52,250 nt of DNA. Source: a virus. Position numbers and translations under genes: made by a program. The stretch is taken from positions 1-52,250 of the IMG/VR virus record IMGVR_UViG_3300037961_002566; one strand, given 5' to 3'. Positions 14,544 to 25,600 of the stretch are shown here, piece after piece. The notes under the pieces were generated by a model. The model was not told the origin of the DNA. It ran no database searches and worked only from the letters and a program-made list of their open reading frames with translations. Positions within the stretch are counted from its first letter, which is position 1; every line of letters starts with the position of its first letter.

Positions 14544-15426
14544 AGGATCAGCACCTACAGAGACAAAGTCAACGGTTACGCAAACTAACCTGCCAGAGTA
14601 TGTACGTCCATATTTTGAAAGACTTTTGCAAAGAACAGAGGCAGAGTCACAAAGACCCTATCAGCCTTTTGAGGGTCAAAGGATTGCGGATGTTAGTCAA
14701 GATTTATTAACATCAGAAGATAGAATTAGAGGTATTGCAGACCAAGGTTTGCCTGGCATGACAGATGCTATGGATCGTGTAAGGCAAGGAATGGATTTTA
14801 AGGCTCGTCAGTTTACAGGTGATGAGGTTAGCAAGTATATGTCGCCTTATATGGATCAGGTTGTAGCAAGACAAAAGCAGTCAGCTATAGATGATTACAG
14901 ACAGCAACTAGCAGGTGGTAGGGCTGACGCTATATCCGCAGGAGCATTTGGGGGTTCTAGAGAAGGTGTACAGAGAGCATTAGGAGAAGAAGCTTTATAT
15001 GATAGACTAGCCGATATAGATGCTACAGGAAGACAAAGAGCGTTTGATCAAGCAACAAGCGCATTCCAAGCCGATAGAGCGGCGGATGTAGACGCTGAGA
15101 GAATAGGTTTAGGTGCTGCAGGAAACTTGGCAGGTCTATCAGAGAGAGCAAGAGCAGGAGATGTAGAGGCAGCCAGATTGTTGGAAACTATAGGTAAGGC
15201 AGGTATGTCTAGAGACCAAGCAGGATTAGACTTAGCTTATAGTGATTTTAACAGACAGAGAGCGTATCCACAGGAGAAGCTTGGATTGTTTTCATCTGTT
15301 CTTAGAGGTATACCAGTGCAACCATCTACAACCGCAACACAATATGAGCCTTTTGATCCACTAGGTAGAGCATTAGGGTATGGTCTTACAGCACTAGGTG
15401 CATCTAGATACGGAAGAAGAATGTAA
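14536..15426 (+). CDS. Internal virion or tail protein candidate
   Basis: 296 aa, helical and charged. The start overlaps the previous gene by 8 bases. The N-terminus (GKGSAPTETKSTVTQTNLPE) is followed by YVRPYFERLLQRTE and long Ala/Arg/Asp-rich helices (QQLAGGRADAISAGAFGGSR). The end is LGYGLTALGASRYGRRM. The 'LP.Y..PY...LL.R...E...PY..Y.G.R' beginning is common in proteins coded between lysis genes and the large ejection proteins in marine phages. The function is unknown to me; a virion-interior role is deduced from the neighbours. The TAATG stop overlaps the next ATG. Confidence 0.6.
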   Translation: MGKGSAPTETKSTVTQTNLPEYVRPYFERLLQRTEAESQRPYQPFEGQRIADVSQDLLTSEDRIRGIADQGLPGMTDAMDRVRQGMDFKARQFTGDEVSKYMSPYMDQVVARQKQSAIDDYRQQLAGGRADAISAGAFGGSREGVQRALGEEALYDRLADIDATGRQRAFDQATSAFQADRAADVDAERIGLGAAGNLAGLSERARAGDVEAARLLETIGKAGMSRDQAGLDLAYSDFNRQRAYPQEKLGLFSSVLRGIPVQPSTTATQYEPFDPLGRALGYGLTALGASRYGRRM

Positions 15427-16664
15427 TGCTTAATATTTTACAGATAGAAGATCGTTTAAAAGATATGTCACAAGATGCTGTTATGGAAGCATTAAATAAC
15501 CCTAACCCTGTTATACCTCCTTTTATGGCTTTAGCTGAACTCAACAGGCGTAAAAGAATGAATGATGATTTAGCGATGAGGCAGGCACAAAATCAACAGA
15601 CAGTTAAAGATCAGGTAATAGCAGGGGCAGGTATGCCTATGGAAATGGCATCAGACATGGCTACAGCTATGGCTCCTAAATCAGATATAGCAGGTAATAC
15701 AGGATTAGAAGCAATGATGCAGAGCAACACTCTGCCATCAGAATATAATGATGATATAGCCATGATGGACACAGAGTTTGAAGATGAGCCTATGGAGATG
15801 GCATCAGGCGGTCTTGTTGCAGGGGGTATGAACAAAGCAGGTGCAGGAGCATTTTTAAGAGGATTAACTTCTTTTTTAAAGCCAAAGCCAAGTCCATCAA
15901 CAGGCACGAGTTTAGTGCCTAAAAGCACAGAGGTCGGACCTTACCTAGGTCCGAAAAAACCACCTAGTTTTAATGCTAAAGACCTAATGAGAAAGACAGG
16001 TATATTAGGGCTTGGTGGTTTATTTGCAGGCGATGATGATGAGGAGGATGAAATAGGTCCTGAACAAGGTCCTCCGTTTATGGAGCCAGAAGAGGATGAT
16101 AATCCAGTAGTTGATCCTGATCCAGACCCAACATATGCTCCAAGTTATATACCACAGCTTATGAAACAGTTGCAGGAAGATAGAGAAGCACTAAGAGCAG
16201 GTAGAGATCAGGACATGGGTCTAGCATTAATGACCGCAGGATTAAACATAGCAGACAGAGGTCAGCTATCAGCAGGTGTTGCAGGTGTAGAACAACTAGC
16301 ACAGGCTAATCAAGCATACAGAGAGAACCTCAGAAACCTATCTGGTCTAGGTGTACAGGCAGGTGTAGCAGGAGATACATTAATGCAGAAAGCAATGCAG
16401 GCTAGAATGAGCTACGACAAGTCCATAGAGCTTGCTAAGATGCTAGGAGCAGGAGATTTGATAAAAGGTATCGGAACAATAGGTGATCAGTTGGCTTTAA
16501 TAGAGCAGTCAATACAACTTGGTGTAGATGAAAACGAAATGCCCTTGTCACCAGAAAAAACAGCAATGCTAAATGCAAAGAAAGATGCTCTATCAGAAAT
16601 TTACAGTATGTTGATAGCAAGGACACAAGGAGAACTTGGTAAAAACGTGATTGCGAGTCCGTAA
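15426..16664 (+). CDS. Internal virion protein candidate with GG-tag motif
   Basis: 412 aa. N-terminal region: LKDMSQDAVMEALNNPNPVIPPFMALAEL split by helices, a pattern common in marine phages. Then METMASGGLVAGG-like motif (MEMASGGLVAGGMNKAG, about 125-141), a Pro-rich and very acidic linker (DDDEEDEIGPEQG), and a C-terminal helical domain (QLMKQLQEDREALRAGRDQD; LALMTAGLNIADRG; ELAKMLGAGDLIKG). The acidic linker separates two domains as in other ejected proteins. It directly precedes the giant gene (TAATG). Function unknown; interior location inferred. Confidence 0.6.
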   Translation: MLNILQIEDRLKDMSQDAVMEALNNPNPVIPPFMALAELNRRKRMNDDLAMRQAQNQQTVKDQVIAGAGMPMEMASDMATAMAPKSDIAGNTGLEAMMQSNTLPSEYNDDIAMMDTEFEDEPMEMASGGLVAGGMNKAGAGAFLRGLTSFLKPKPSPSTGTSLVPKSTEVGPYLGPKKPPSFNAKDLMRKTGILGLGGLFAGDDDEEDEIGPEQGPPFMEPEEDDNPVVDPDPDPTYAPSYIPQLMKQLQEDREALRAGRDQDMGLALMTAGLNIADRGQLSAGVAGVEQLAQANQAYRENLRNLSGLGVQAGVAGDTLMQKAMQARMSYDKSIELAKMLGAGDLIKGIGTIGDQLALIEQSIQLGVDENEMPLSPEKTAMLNAKKDALSEIYSMLIARTQGELGKNVIASP

Positions 16665-19600
16665 TGCCGTTAAAGTTAATTAGAAGCCCTGTGACTGGAG
16701 AATACTATCCAGTAAATATTGCAGGTGATACACCCACACCAGAAGAAAAAGAAAGAATAAGGCAATATCTTCTTATGAAAGAAAGAGAAGTGCCTGCCGT
16801 TCAAGAGGAGATACAGAAGAACTACGCTCCTAAATCTGGTTTTGGTGCTTTAGGTGTAGGTGTAGATCAGGCAAAACATCTTGGTTTAAGCTTCCTGCAA
16901 GGCGTGAATAGGATGGTGGGCGATGACGAAGATGCTGACGAATATCAAGAAATGCTAAATAAATTAGGCAGAAAGATACGTCAGGAAAGTGCAGGATTAC
17001 AGAAATTTAAAGAGATAGACAGCATTGGTGATGCGGCTCGATTTGCAGGTGAAACAATCTTGCAAACAATACCATCTACAGCCGTAGCTCTAACAGGTGC
17101 TGCAGCAGGTGTAGCAACATTACCTTTTTCAGGAACAGTATTGGGTGTTGGTGTAAGCGGTGCGTTGGGTGGTGCAGCAGCAAGTCTACCTTTATTTATG
17201 GGTGGAAATAGAGAAGCACAAAAAGAAAGTTTAAGAAGACAAGGTAAACCAGTAGAAGTCGATGAAGGGGCTGCGTTCTTTACTGCCTTACCCCAAGCAT
17301 TACTAGAATCTTGGGGAACAATTTTCATAACATCTATAAAAAAAGCAGGATTAAAAGTAAATCCACAGGCTTTTGAGAGCGGTGGTCTGTTTACTAGATT
17401 AGTGGATAAAGCTACAGGCACAGCACCAAGACGGATAGGTGGTGCTATCGGTACAGGTGCAGTAGCAGAATCAGTAACAGAAGTAGGGCAGTTGCTATTA
17501 GAAAGAAAGCAAGCAGGTATGTCTATAGATTTTAATAACCCAGAGGTATTAGACCAGGTGATAGAGGCAGCCGTAGCAGGGGGTCTAGTTGGTGGTGTGT
17601 TCAAAGGCGGTGTTACAGGCGTTAGTGAGTTTAGCGAAAGAAAGAAGAAAGCAGACAAGCAAACAGAGCTAAACAATGACCTAGAAGAAGAGTATAGACA
17701 AAATGTGGAAATGCAAAAAAATGCACAGCAATCATTTACAAATAACCCTGCATTACTTATGGCGGAAGAAGGATCACCGATCACCGATGGTCTTACCAAA
17801 GCAGGAGATGTACTGGCATCAGAAACGAGAGAGCCTAGACCTGTAAGACCAGACGAGCTAACAGCAAAACAATTAGCAGTCATAAGAAATGAGAGAACAA
17901 AGAAGGGTGTATCTCTGGATGAAACGCAGTTTCCTATTACACTAGAGGAGATAAGAGCAACGCTAGGACCTAGAGAAGCAAGGAGACTAGCATCAAAACA
18001 AGGCATACCAGTAAAAGATATTAACACTGCTACAGTTAATAAGTTTAGCTATGATCAATATAAGAAAGTATTAGAAAGCATCAGAAAAAATAAAGACAGA
18101 GATTTTTCTGAAAACAAAATTAACGCAATCATACAAAAGGCAACAGGATTTAAGTCAGGAGAACTGACACAAGCTATAAGAAACGAGCTTGTTGGTAGAG
18201 GTCATTTAAGAGCTACACAGGATCGTGCTTACCGAATGGAGACAGGTATGTCTATCCCTGTTGGTGAGGTCGAGTTCCAGAAAGCCAGAGAGTTTACAGA
18301 GGGAAGACTAGCAAAAGAATCCAAACAGCTAGACGACAGAATAATAGAAGCAGAAAAGCAACTAGAGACAGGTCAGGTAGAGGGCAGAAAAGAAAGAGGT
18401 AAGAAAAGATTTACCATGCCAACTCTGGCACAACAGTTACAGGACAAGATAGAGCTAGCTAACAAGCTAGAAACTATGAAGGACAATGTTACAGAGTCTG
18501 TAGTGCCTGCCATAAACAAACTTATAAAACCCTACATAGCAAACAAGACAGTCAAGCCTTTCAAGACACCGCTAGATGTGTTCAAGGGCATAAATACAAT
18601 ATTAGGTAGTGCTACAAGCAATAACACAAGAGGTGTACCCTATGGTCTTAGAAAAGAGATAAGAGACCTACAGGAAGAAGTTGCAAGAACAGAAAGAGGT
18701 ATAGAAGCAGATAAGCAAGCACATATGTTCTTACAGACAAGTGATTTTAGTGCTGACAATGTGAAGTTTGGAATGCGAGGGTCAACTCAAGCTAATGATC
18801 CAGAGATGTTGTTTGCAAGACAAAGACAAAAAGAAGAACAACTAAGAAGAAAAGAACAAGAATTAGAAACAGAGCAAGCGACCGCAAGAGAGTTAAAGAA
18901 AAACGTCAGAGTTCTAGCAGATCAAGAAGCATACGAAAAACAAGTAGATAAAATTAAAGGTATTCAAGAAGAAATACAAAAACTAAAAAGAGATGCAAAA
19001 GAGCTAGAAGACATTAGAAGGAAGCCAACAGCTAGTGTCACGCAAAATCAAGGTCAGAACCAATCAAACCAGATGAATGCCACAGCTAATCTGGGTGCAA
19101 AAAATCCTTTTGTTAATGAGTATCAACAGAACCTAAATGAGGTAGGCGATAGATTAAGAAGCTATCTAAAAGATGATCTAAAGCTAAACCCAGACAGGGT
19201 AGAGCTTATAACAAAGAACTACATACAGAAAGATGGCTTTGTCTTTGGTCAGGAACAGAGAGCAGGACACAACAAGAGAGCTATAACCCTAGCCATGCAG
19301 TTGTTTGATCGTGATACGATTGCTGATCCTACAAAGCAAGACATGATCCTAGACAGGATTAAAGGTACGCTAAATCACGAAGTGCTACACTCTCTCAGAG
19401 CGTTAGGATTGTTTACAGAACAGGAGTTCCAAACTCTTGTAAAGGCAGCCAACACAAGAAAGAAAGTCCTATGGCGTGAGGGCAAGGTTGTAGAAAGACA
19501 GTATACATATCTCGACAGAGTAAAAAGAATATACAGAAGAGATAGATTTCCTGACATGGACGAGAAAGCTTTCAACGACATGGTGCAGGAAGAGGCAGTG

Positions 19601-22600
19601 GCTGATCTATTCCAAGATGCTATGGATGGCAAGCTAAAGCTAGGTGGCGTACAAAAGACATTACTACAGAGAATAATAGATTTCTTCAAAGCTATATACA
19701 AAGCCAACATTGACAATGAGTTTGATGATATTAGCCAGATTATAGAGGACGTTAAGTCTGGTAAGATAGGCATGAGAAAACCACAAGAACTTAGCTCTGA
19801 TGATCAGGTTAGGTTCTCACTTGGAGAAGACGTATATAACAATGCCCGAAAAGAAAAAATAAAAATTGATGAGCTTGATGTTTATTCAAGGGTAGAAGGT
19901 GTAAATGCCAACAAGCCAGATACAGAATTTCTAGCTAACTATAAAACCAGAGTAGGTCCTTTGGGTCGTGATATCAGTAAGGTAGGTCATAATCCTGTAG
20001 GCTACAGACCTATCTACGAAGATGAATATGTAAAGACAATATTAGTTCCTACAGATCAAGCCGCTAAGTTGCTTGCCCCAATAGACATAGGAAGTGAGAC
20101 AATCGACTCTATAGCAGAGGGTATAGAGAAATACGATGTAAAGATAAATCCTCCTCAAATATCCGTTGAATTGTCAGAGGACGGAAAGTCCTTACTTGTT
20201 ACTTCAGGAGAAGGAAGGAAAAGAATACAAGCCTTAAAAAAGCTAGGATACAAAAATGTAGCTGTAGACCTTATGTCTAGAAAAGGAAAGGCTTACAAGT
20301 CAGAGTTAGAGGCTTATGCAAAGCCTAAAATACTTATAAACAGAATTGGGTATGACCCTACCAATCCAGACAAAGGTTCTAGAGGTGTAGTCTATAGTAT
20401 AAATGACAACAACTATGCCACCATAACTCAAGAAAGAGACATAGATAAGCTAGGTTTTTACTCCAAAGCCTTGGAAGTCATAGAGAAAATGCCACAGAAA
20501 AAAGGAACAGGAGAGCAGTTCCTTAAATATCTGGAGGGTAAAGTTAAGAAAGATGAGTTGTTGTGGACAGGAGTTCAGGATTATTTAGAGAATACAGATA
20601 AGGTTACTAAAGACGAACTATTAGCTCTTATGAGTTCTAACAGAATATATGTTGAAGAAACAGAATTGCTTGCTTTTGGTAAATCAGAACAGAAGAAAGA
20701 TTTAATCGATTTACCTAGAACGAACATGGAAAGAAATAATGCTACAGAAGATGTGATAGCAGATCGCATGGCATTTGGGCAAAAAAACTATAGAATATCT
20801 AAGAAAAATCTAAGATATCCTGACGAGTTATCAAGTAAAATAGAGCAGGGATCAGTCAGAGTATATGAAGGGGATGTCATATCTATTGCTGACCTTGTTA
20901 ATAACAGAAAATTGAATAATGAAACTTTGATGTTATTAGGTGATGCCGATATAGGATTTATAGAATCAGAGCAAGAAATAGACAAACTTTCAAAACAAGC
21001 AGGACTTAAATACCAAATAATAGAAGTAAGAGATGAAGCAGGTGCAAGAGATTTTGTAGAACGGGAGAAAATAAAATTAAGAGACAATAAAGAAGAGCTA
21101 GAAGAAAGAGAGGAGAGCGGTGGATTTATCCCTGAAGGTGTTAGGTATGAGATTGAAGACTTAGAAAACTCAGTAGCAGGATACGAAGACTTTTATGGTA
21201 ATTTAACTGGTGATGCGTTTGATGCATATGAAGACAAAGTAGAAGGAGTAGTAGGAAACAAGTTTTATGTATTACGATTTGAGGGAAACACAGAAGAAGA
21301 AATATTAGAGGACAGAAGTAAACAAAAATATGATCAAACAACACTAGAGAGACACGGCATAATTAAAAGAGAAGGAGAATCATATGAGCGTCAGACTCCA
21401 ATTATTGTGGAACTAACAGAGGATATAAGAGTTAATTCAGTTAAAAGAGGTGACTTTGGAACTGACGAGGATGTAAAGGCGTATCAAGAATTAAGAGAAA
21501 AACAAAATAATATAATACTCACAGAAAATTTTAAAATAAGAAAGAAACAAGAAGAAATTGATGCACAAAACAGTGAAATTAGAAGATTTAATCAAACATT
21601 ACTTCCTGCTGATAACGAAGCATCGACTGCAGCGGGTGGAACAAATTACAGAGTTTTTGAGATTGAACTGCCTGCTGAAGCGTTCCCAAAATTAAAATAT
21701 AATCCTGTACATTTTAAAGGTGAGAGACAATTAGTGTTTGCTTTGGCTAAAGACAGGATCATGCCTGATGGAAGAAAAGCGTTAACTATTCAAGATTTTC
21801 AAAGTGACTGGGGTCAGAGAGGAAGGAAGCTGGGATTTACAGAGCCAGTATTAAGACAGGATGTAGATTACAGTGTAAGACAGATAAGAGATATTATTAA
21901 AGGTCTTAGGGCATTGTTTCAACAAAGGTTAGACCAGTTGGCAGAGGGAATAAATGTAACCAAAGCAAGTGATCAATATTTAGAGAAGATAGTTAAAAAA
22001 CGGCAACAACAATTAGATGAATTTGAAAAAAACATAGAGGAGAATATAAAGCAAGTATATAAACGTGGCTTTCCTCTCAAAGAAGGCACAAAAAATATAG
22101 AGATGATTAATAAGGCAGGCTCTGAATTAGACAGGTTAACACAAATCTCCTCTTACGATTCGATATTTCCTGAGTTAGATGATGCAATGGAACCTGTTAA
22201 TGTTAGTTTTAGAAATCTTTCAACATCTAAACTAGATAGATTTAAGGGATTTGGTAAATATCCTAATGCTCCTTTTATAACACAGACACAGCACTGGTCT
22301 AAGTTGATGATCAAGCGTCTTCTAAAAAGAGCATCAGATGAGGGATATGACTATTTAGTATTTTCAGGTGGTGATGTGCTTGTTAATCAGTTGGGTCAGC
22401 CAGAAGGCAATAATAGTTTTTATGATGATCAATTACCAGGATTCGTAAGAGATGTATTAAAGCCTCTGGACAAAGAAGCTTTTATAGGAAGATACCAAGA
22501 TCAACTTAGAAAATTAATTAATAGGGGTATGGCAGAGCTAACTCAACAAGAGAGAGAAAGCATATTAAATGTTTACGATGGAATGAAATCAGATGTTAGT

Positions 22601-25600
22601 ATAGAAAGAGAAGACAGTTTTTCTAATTATACTCCAGAACAACGTCAAGAGATGGTTGATGCAATAGTCAAGTTAAGGCAAACCAATGGGGCTACTCAGG
22701 CTTTAGTGCTAAACGCAATTCAGCGTGATCAATTTGGAAAAATAAAACTACAGTACATGGCACGAACTATAAGAAATAGTAAGCCTCCACCCGATGCAGA
22801 CAGACTAGCTAAACTAAAAGCAGCTAACATAGATGTTACGGCTATGTTATCAAGACCATTAGCTGAAATATTTCAAAAGAGGTTGCCAACAGGTGAAGCG
22901 ATCCCTGTAACCCAAGAACAATTAGAAAAAGAATACAAAGCAATAATGTCACAAACGGTGTCATTTCCTAGGTATGATGGAGAAACAAATCCAAGAGGAG
23001 AAGTTCTTTCTACAACATCAAGATCATACAAAAAGTACTATGATACTTTTATAAGTCATGACGAAAACGGAAAACCCAGAGAAGGAACAGACCTTGGCTT
23101 AATGTATTATGATAATATAAATGATAAACCCTCTGCATTCAACTCACACGACACGGTTAAACAGGAAGCCAGGCGTGACTATAGAGCGTTACATAAAAGC
23201 TATGCCATAAGACTAACAAAAAAACTAAAAGAACAGTTAGAGTTAGGTCAGGAGTTATTTTCTCTTGGATACACACCTGAAGGAGACAAGGTTACTGGGA
23301 TAGATAAGACTCTTATGGAGAGAGTTATATCAACTCTTACAGAGAACCAGTATCTCATATCCTCACTGCCAGAACTAGAGGATGACCCAAAGGGCGATCC
23401 GACACTTAACTTTAGAAATCTAATACCGTCCACAGGAAGAAGAGATGTGGCTGTGGTCATGAGAGATTATCTCTCACACAGACAGAACAGAGCAGGTGAC
23501 TTTAGAATAAACCTAGATGACGTAACGGATGCAGATAAAGAAAGCATCGCTACGATAATGGCAGCCGAAGCAGAGGTTGCATTAGCCAGAGATGGCAATG
23601 CTCTTGGTTGGTATGACGCTAAGTTTAGAGCGGCTAAAAGTCTAATCGGTCTTATACGCCCAGAGATACTCAATAATCCTGAACACGATGCAGTGTTTGA
23701 TTATGCTTTGGCAGTTACATCCAATGGTGTAGCAGTAATGCAGAACTTTGAATATGCGTTGAAGCAATATGATTATTGGGTTGAAAACGGCAAGTTTGAT
23801 GAAATAGGGTATGGAAAATCAAAAGGAGCTATGGAAGCTCACTTTGCATTGTATAACGCTCTTACAGATATGATGAAGTCTGGTGACTATAAGAGACCAA
23901 AGAGACTAGACAACTACCCACCAGAAGCCATAGGCGTGGACATTGAGCATTTCTTAGACAGAGATATAAAAATAAGAGACCTGATAAATGACCCTGTGTT
24001 GAGTGGTATTGCAGAGAAGAGTGGCGTAAGTCTTGAATCTTTAGGATCACAGGAAAAGAAAGATACTGTGGTCAAGATGTCTACCATCATAGGATCGAAG
24101 ATAGGTGGTGGGTTCTATCAGAACCTCAGAGGTAACTACGATACCCTAACTATGGATATGTGGTGGATGAGGTTCTTTAATAGAATTACAGGAAACCCAT
24201 TTAAAACACCTCAAGACAAAACTCAGTTAAAAAATTACAACCAATTTCTTGAAGAAATTACAGTAAACAGAGCAAATCTTACAGATATAGAGAAGAGACT
24301 TCTAAAAGAAGCTAGAGACAACATAGGTAATGTTCCTCTGCGTAGAGACATGGTGGCAAGAACAACGCAAAGAATGGATCAAAGAATAATTGATCTGGCA
24401 AAAGAATACTCAGTAATACGAAATCGTTATTATAATTCTGTATCTAATCAGGGAGTGGTGGATGGTATGACAGCAGAGGAAAGGGCTGTCATAAGAAGAA
24501 GAAATAGAGAGCAAAACAATCTTCTTGTTAAGCCAAGGTCTGTTTTGTTAGCCGATAGCATAAAGAGAAACTTTGTTGACATTGGTCAAGACACCCCAAG
24601 AAGTGCCACTGATCGTGAGTTGATGAGAGAAACCACACAGATGGCTATAAGAAAATTAGAGCAACGTGGCGTAGTGCCAAAAGGAGCATTGACTAATGCT
24701 GATTTCCAAGCTGTTATGTGGTTCCACGAAAAGGAACTCTTAGATAAGCTAGGAGCAAGAAAAGGGAACGGACAACAAAATGATTTTGTAGACAGTGCTA
24801 TAGAAGCACTAAGAAAGGAAGGTATAGACGATGACACGATTGCGAAAACACTCCCCAATGCAGAGCGAGGCAGGATCATTCGTGGAGCAGATTCCGAAAG
24901 AAGAGTTGCCGAACCTAGCGAAGGCTCTATTGCGGCTAGGCAACAACTCGCAGCTTTCAAAAGCGTTAAAGAAAAGAACGACATCACAAGAAAACAAGCA
25001 GAAGACATCAAGAAAGAGCTAGATCAAGATCGACAGAAGTACTACAGCTTGGGATACATCCCAGAAGAAAGAGAAAGAGACAGAGCAAACTTTGAAAGCA
25101 CACTGAGAGCTAACGTGCAGGACTTCCAACACAAATGGAACTACAGTGCATCATCAGACTTTGTAGCTAAAATACTAGGTGGCATCAAGATAGGTCAAAG
25201 CTTTCAGCTAGGATACAGTGATGAAAAAGCCAAAGCATTATCTGATCTGTTTATTAGAAAGTTCCAAGACAGAATGATACCTGTGTCTAGAATGGTGGAT
25301 GAGTTACAGGAAAAAGGCTTTAAACTAACAGATGCTCTCAATCCTATCATGCAAGCTAGACTATCACAGGGTAAAGCAAATGAAGAAATACGAGACAAGA
25401 GAGAGACAATCCACAAGGATGTGGTCGAAGCTGTAGCAAAGCTTAACTTTACAGATGCAGAGTTTGAGCAACTCAAGAGCGTATCGAATGCTGCCACTGA
25501 CCCTGACCAAGGAGGTGAGGGCTACATAGAGGTGGTCATGAAAGATTTCATGCCATCGTTCTGGAGAAGGATGTTGTTTGGCACACCAAGCAAGAAGTTG

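Noticed and set aside
16981-18027. 348-codon leftward frame inside the giant gene
   Set aside because: It is a shadow of the strongly coding rightward frame; Ser/Pro/Ala/Leu-rich without motif, no ribosome-binding site, and many similar shadows occur along this gene.
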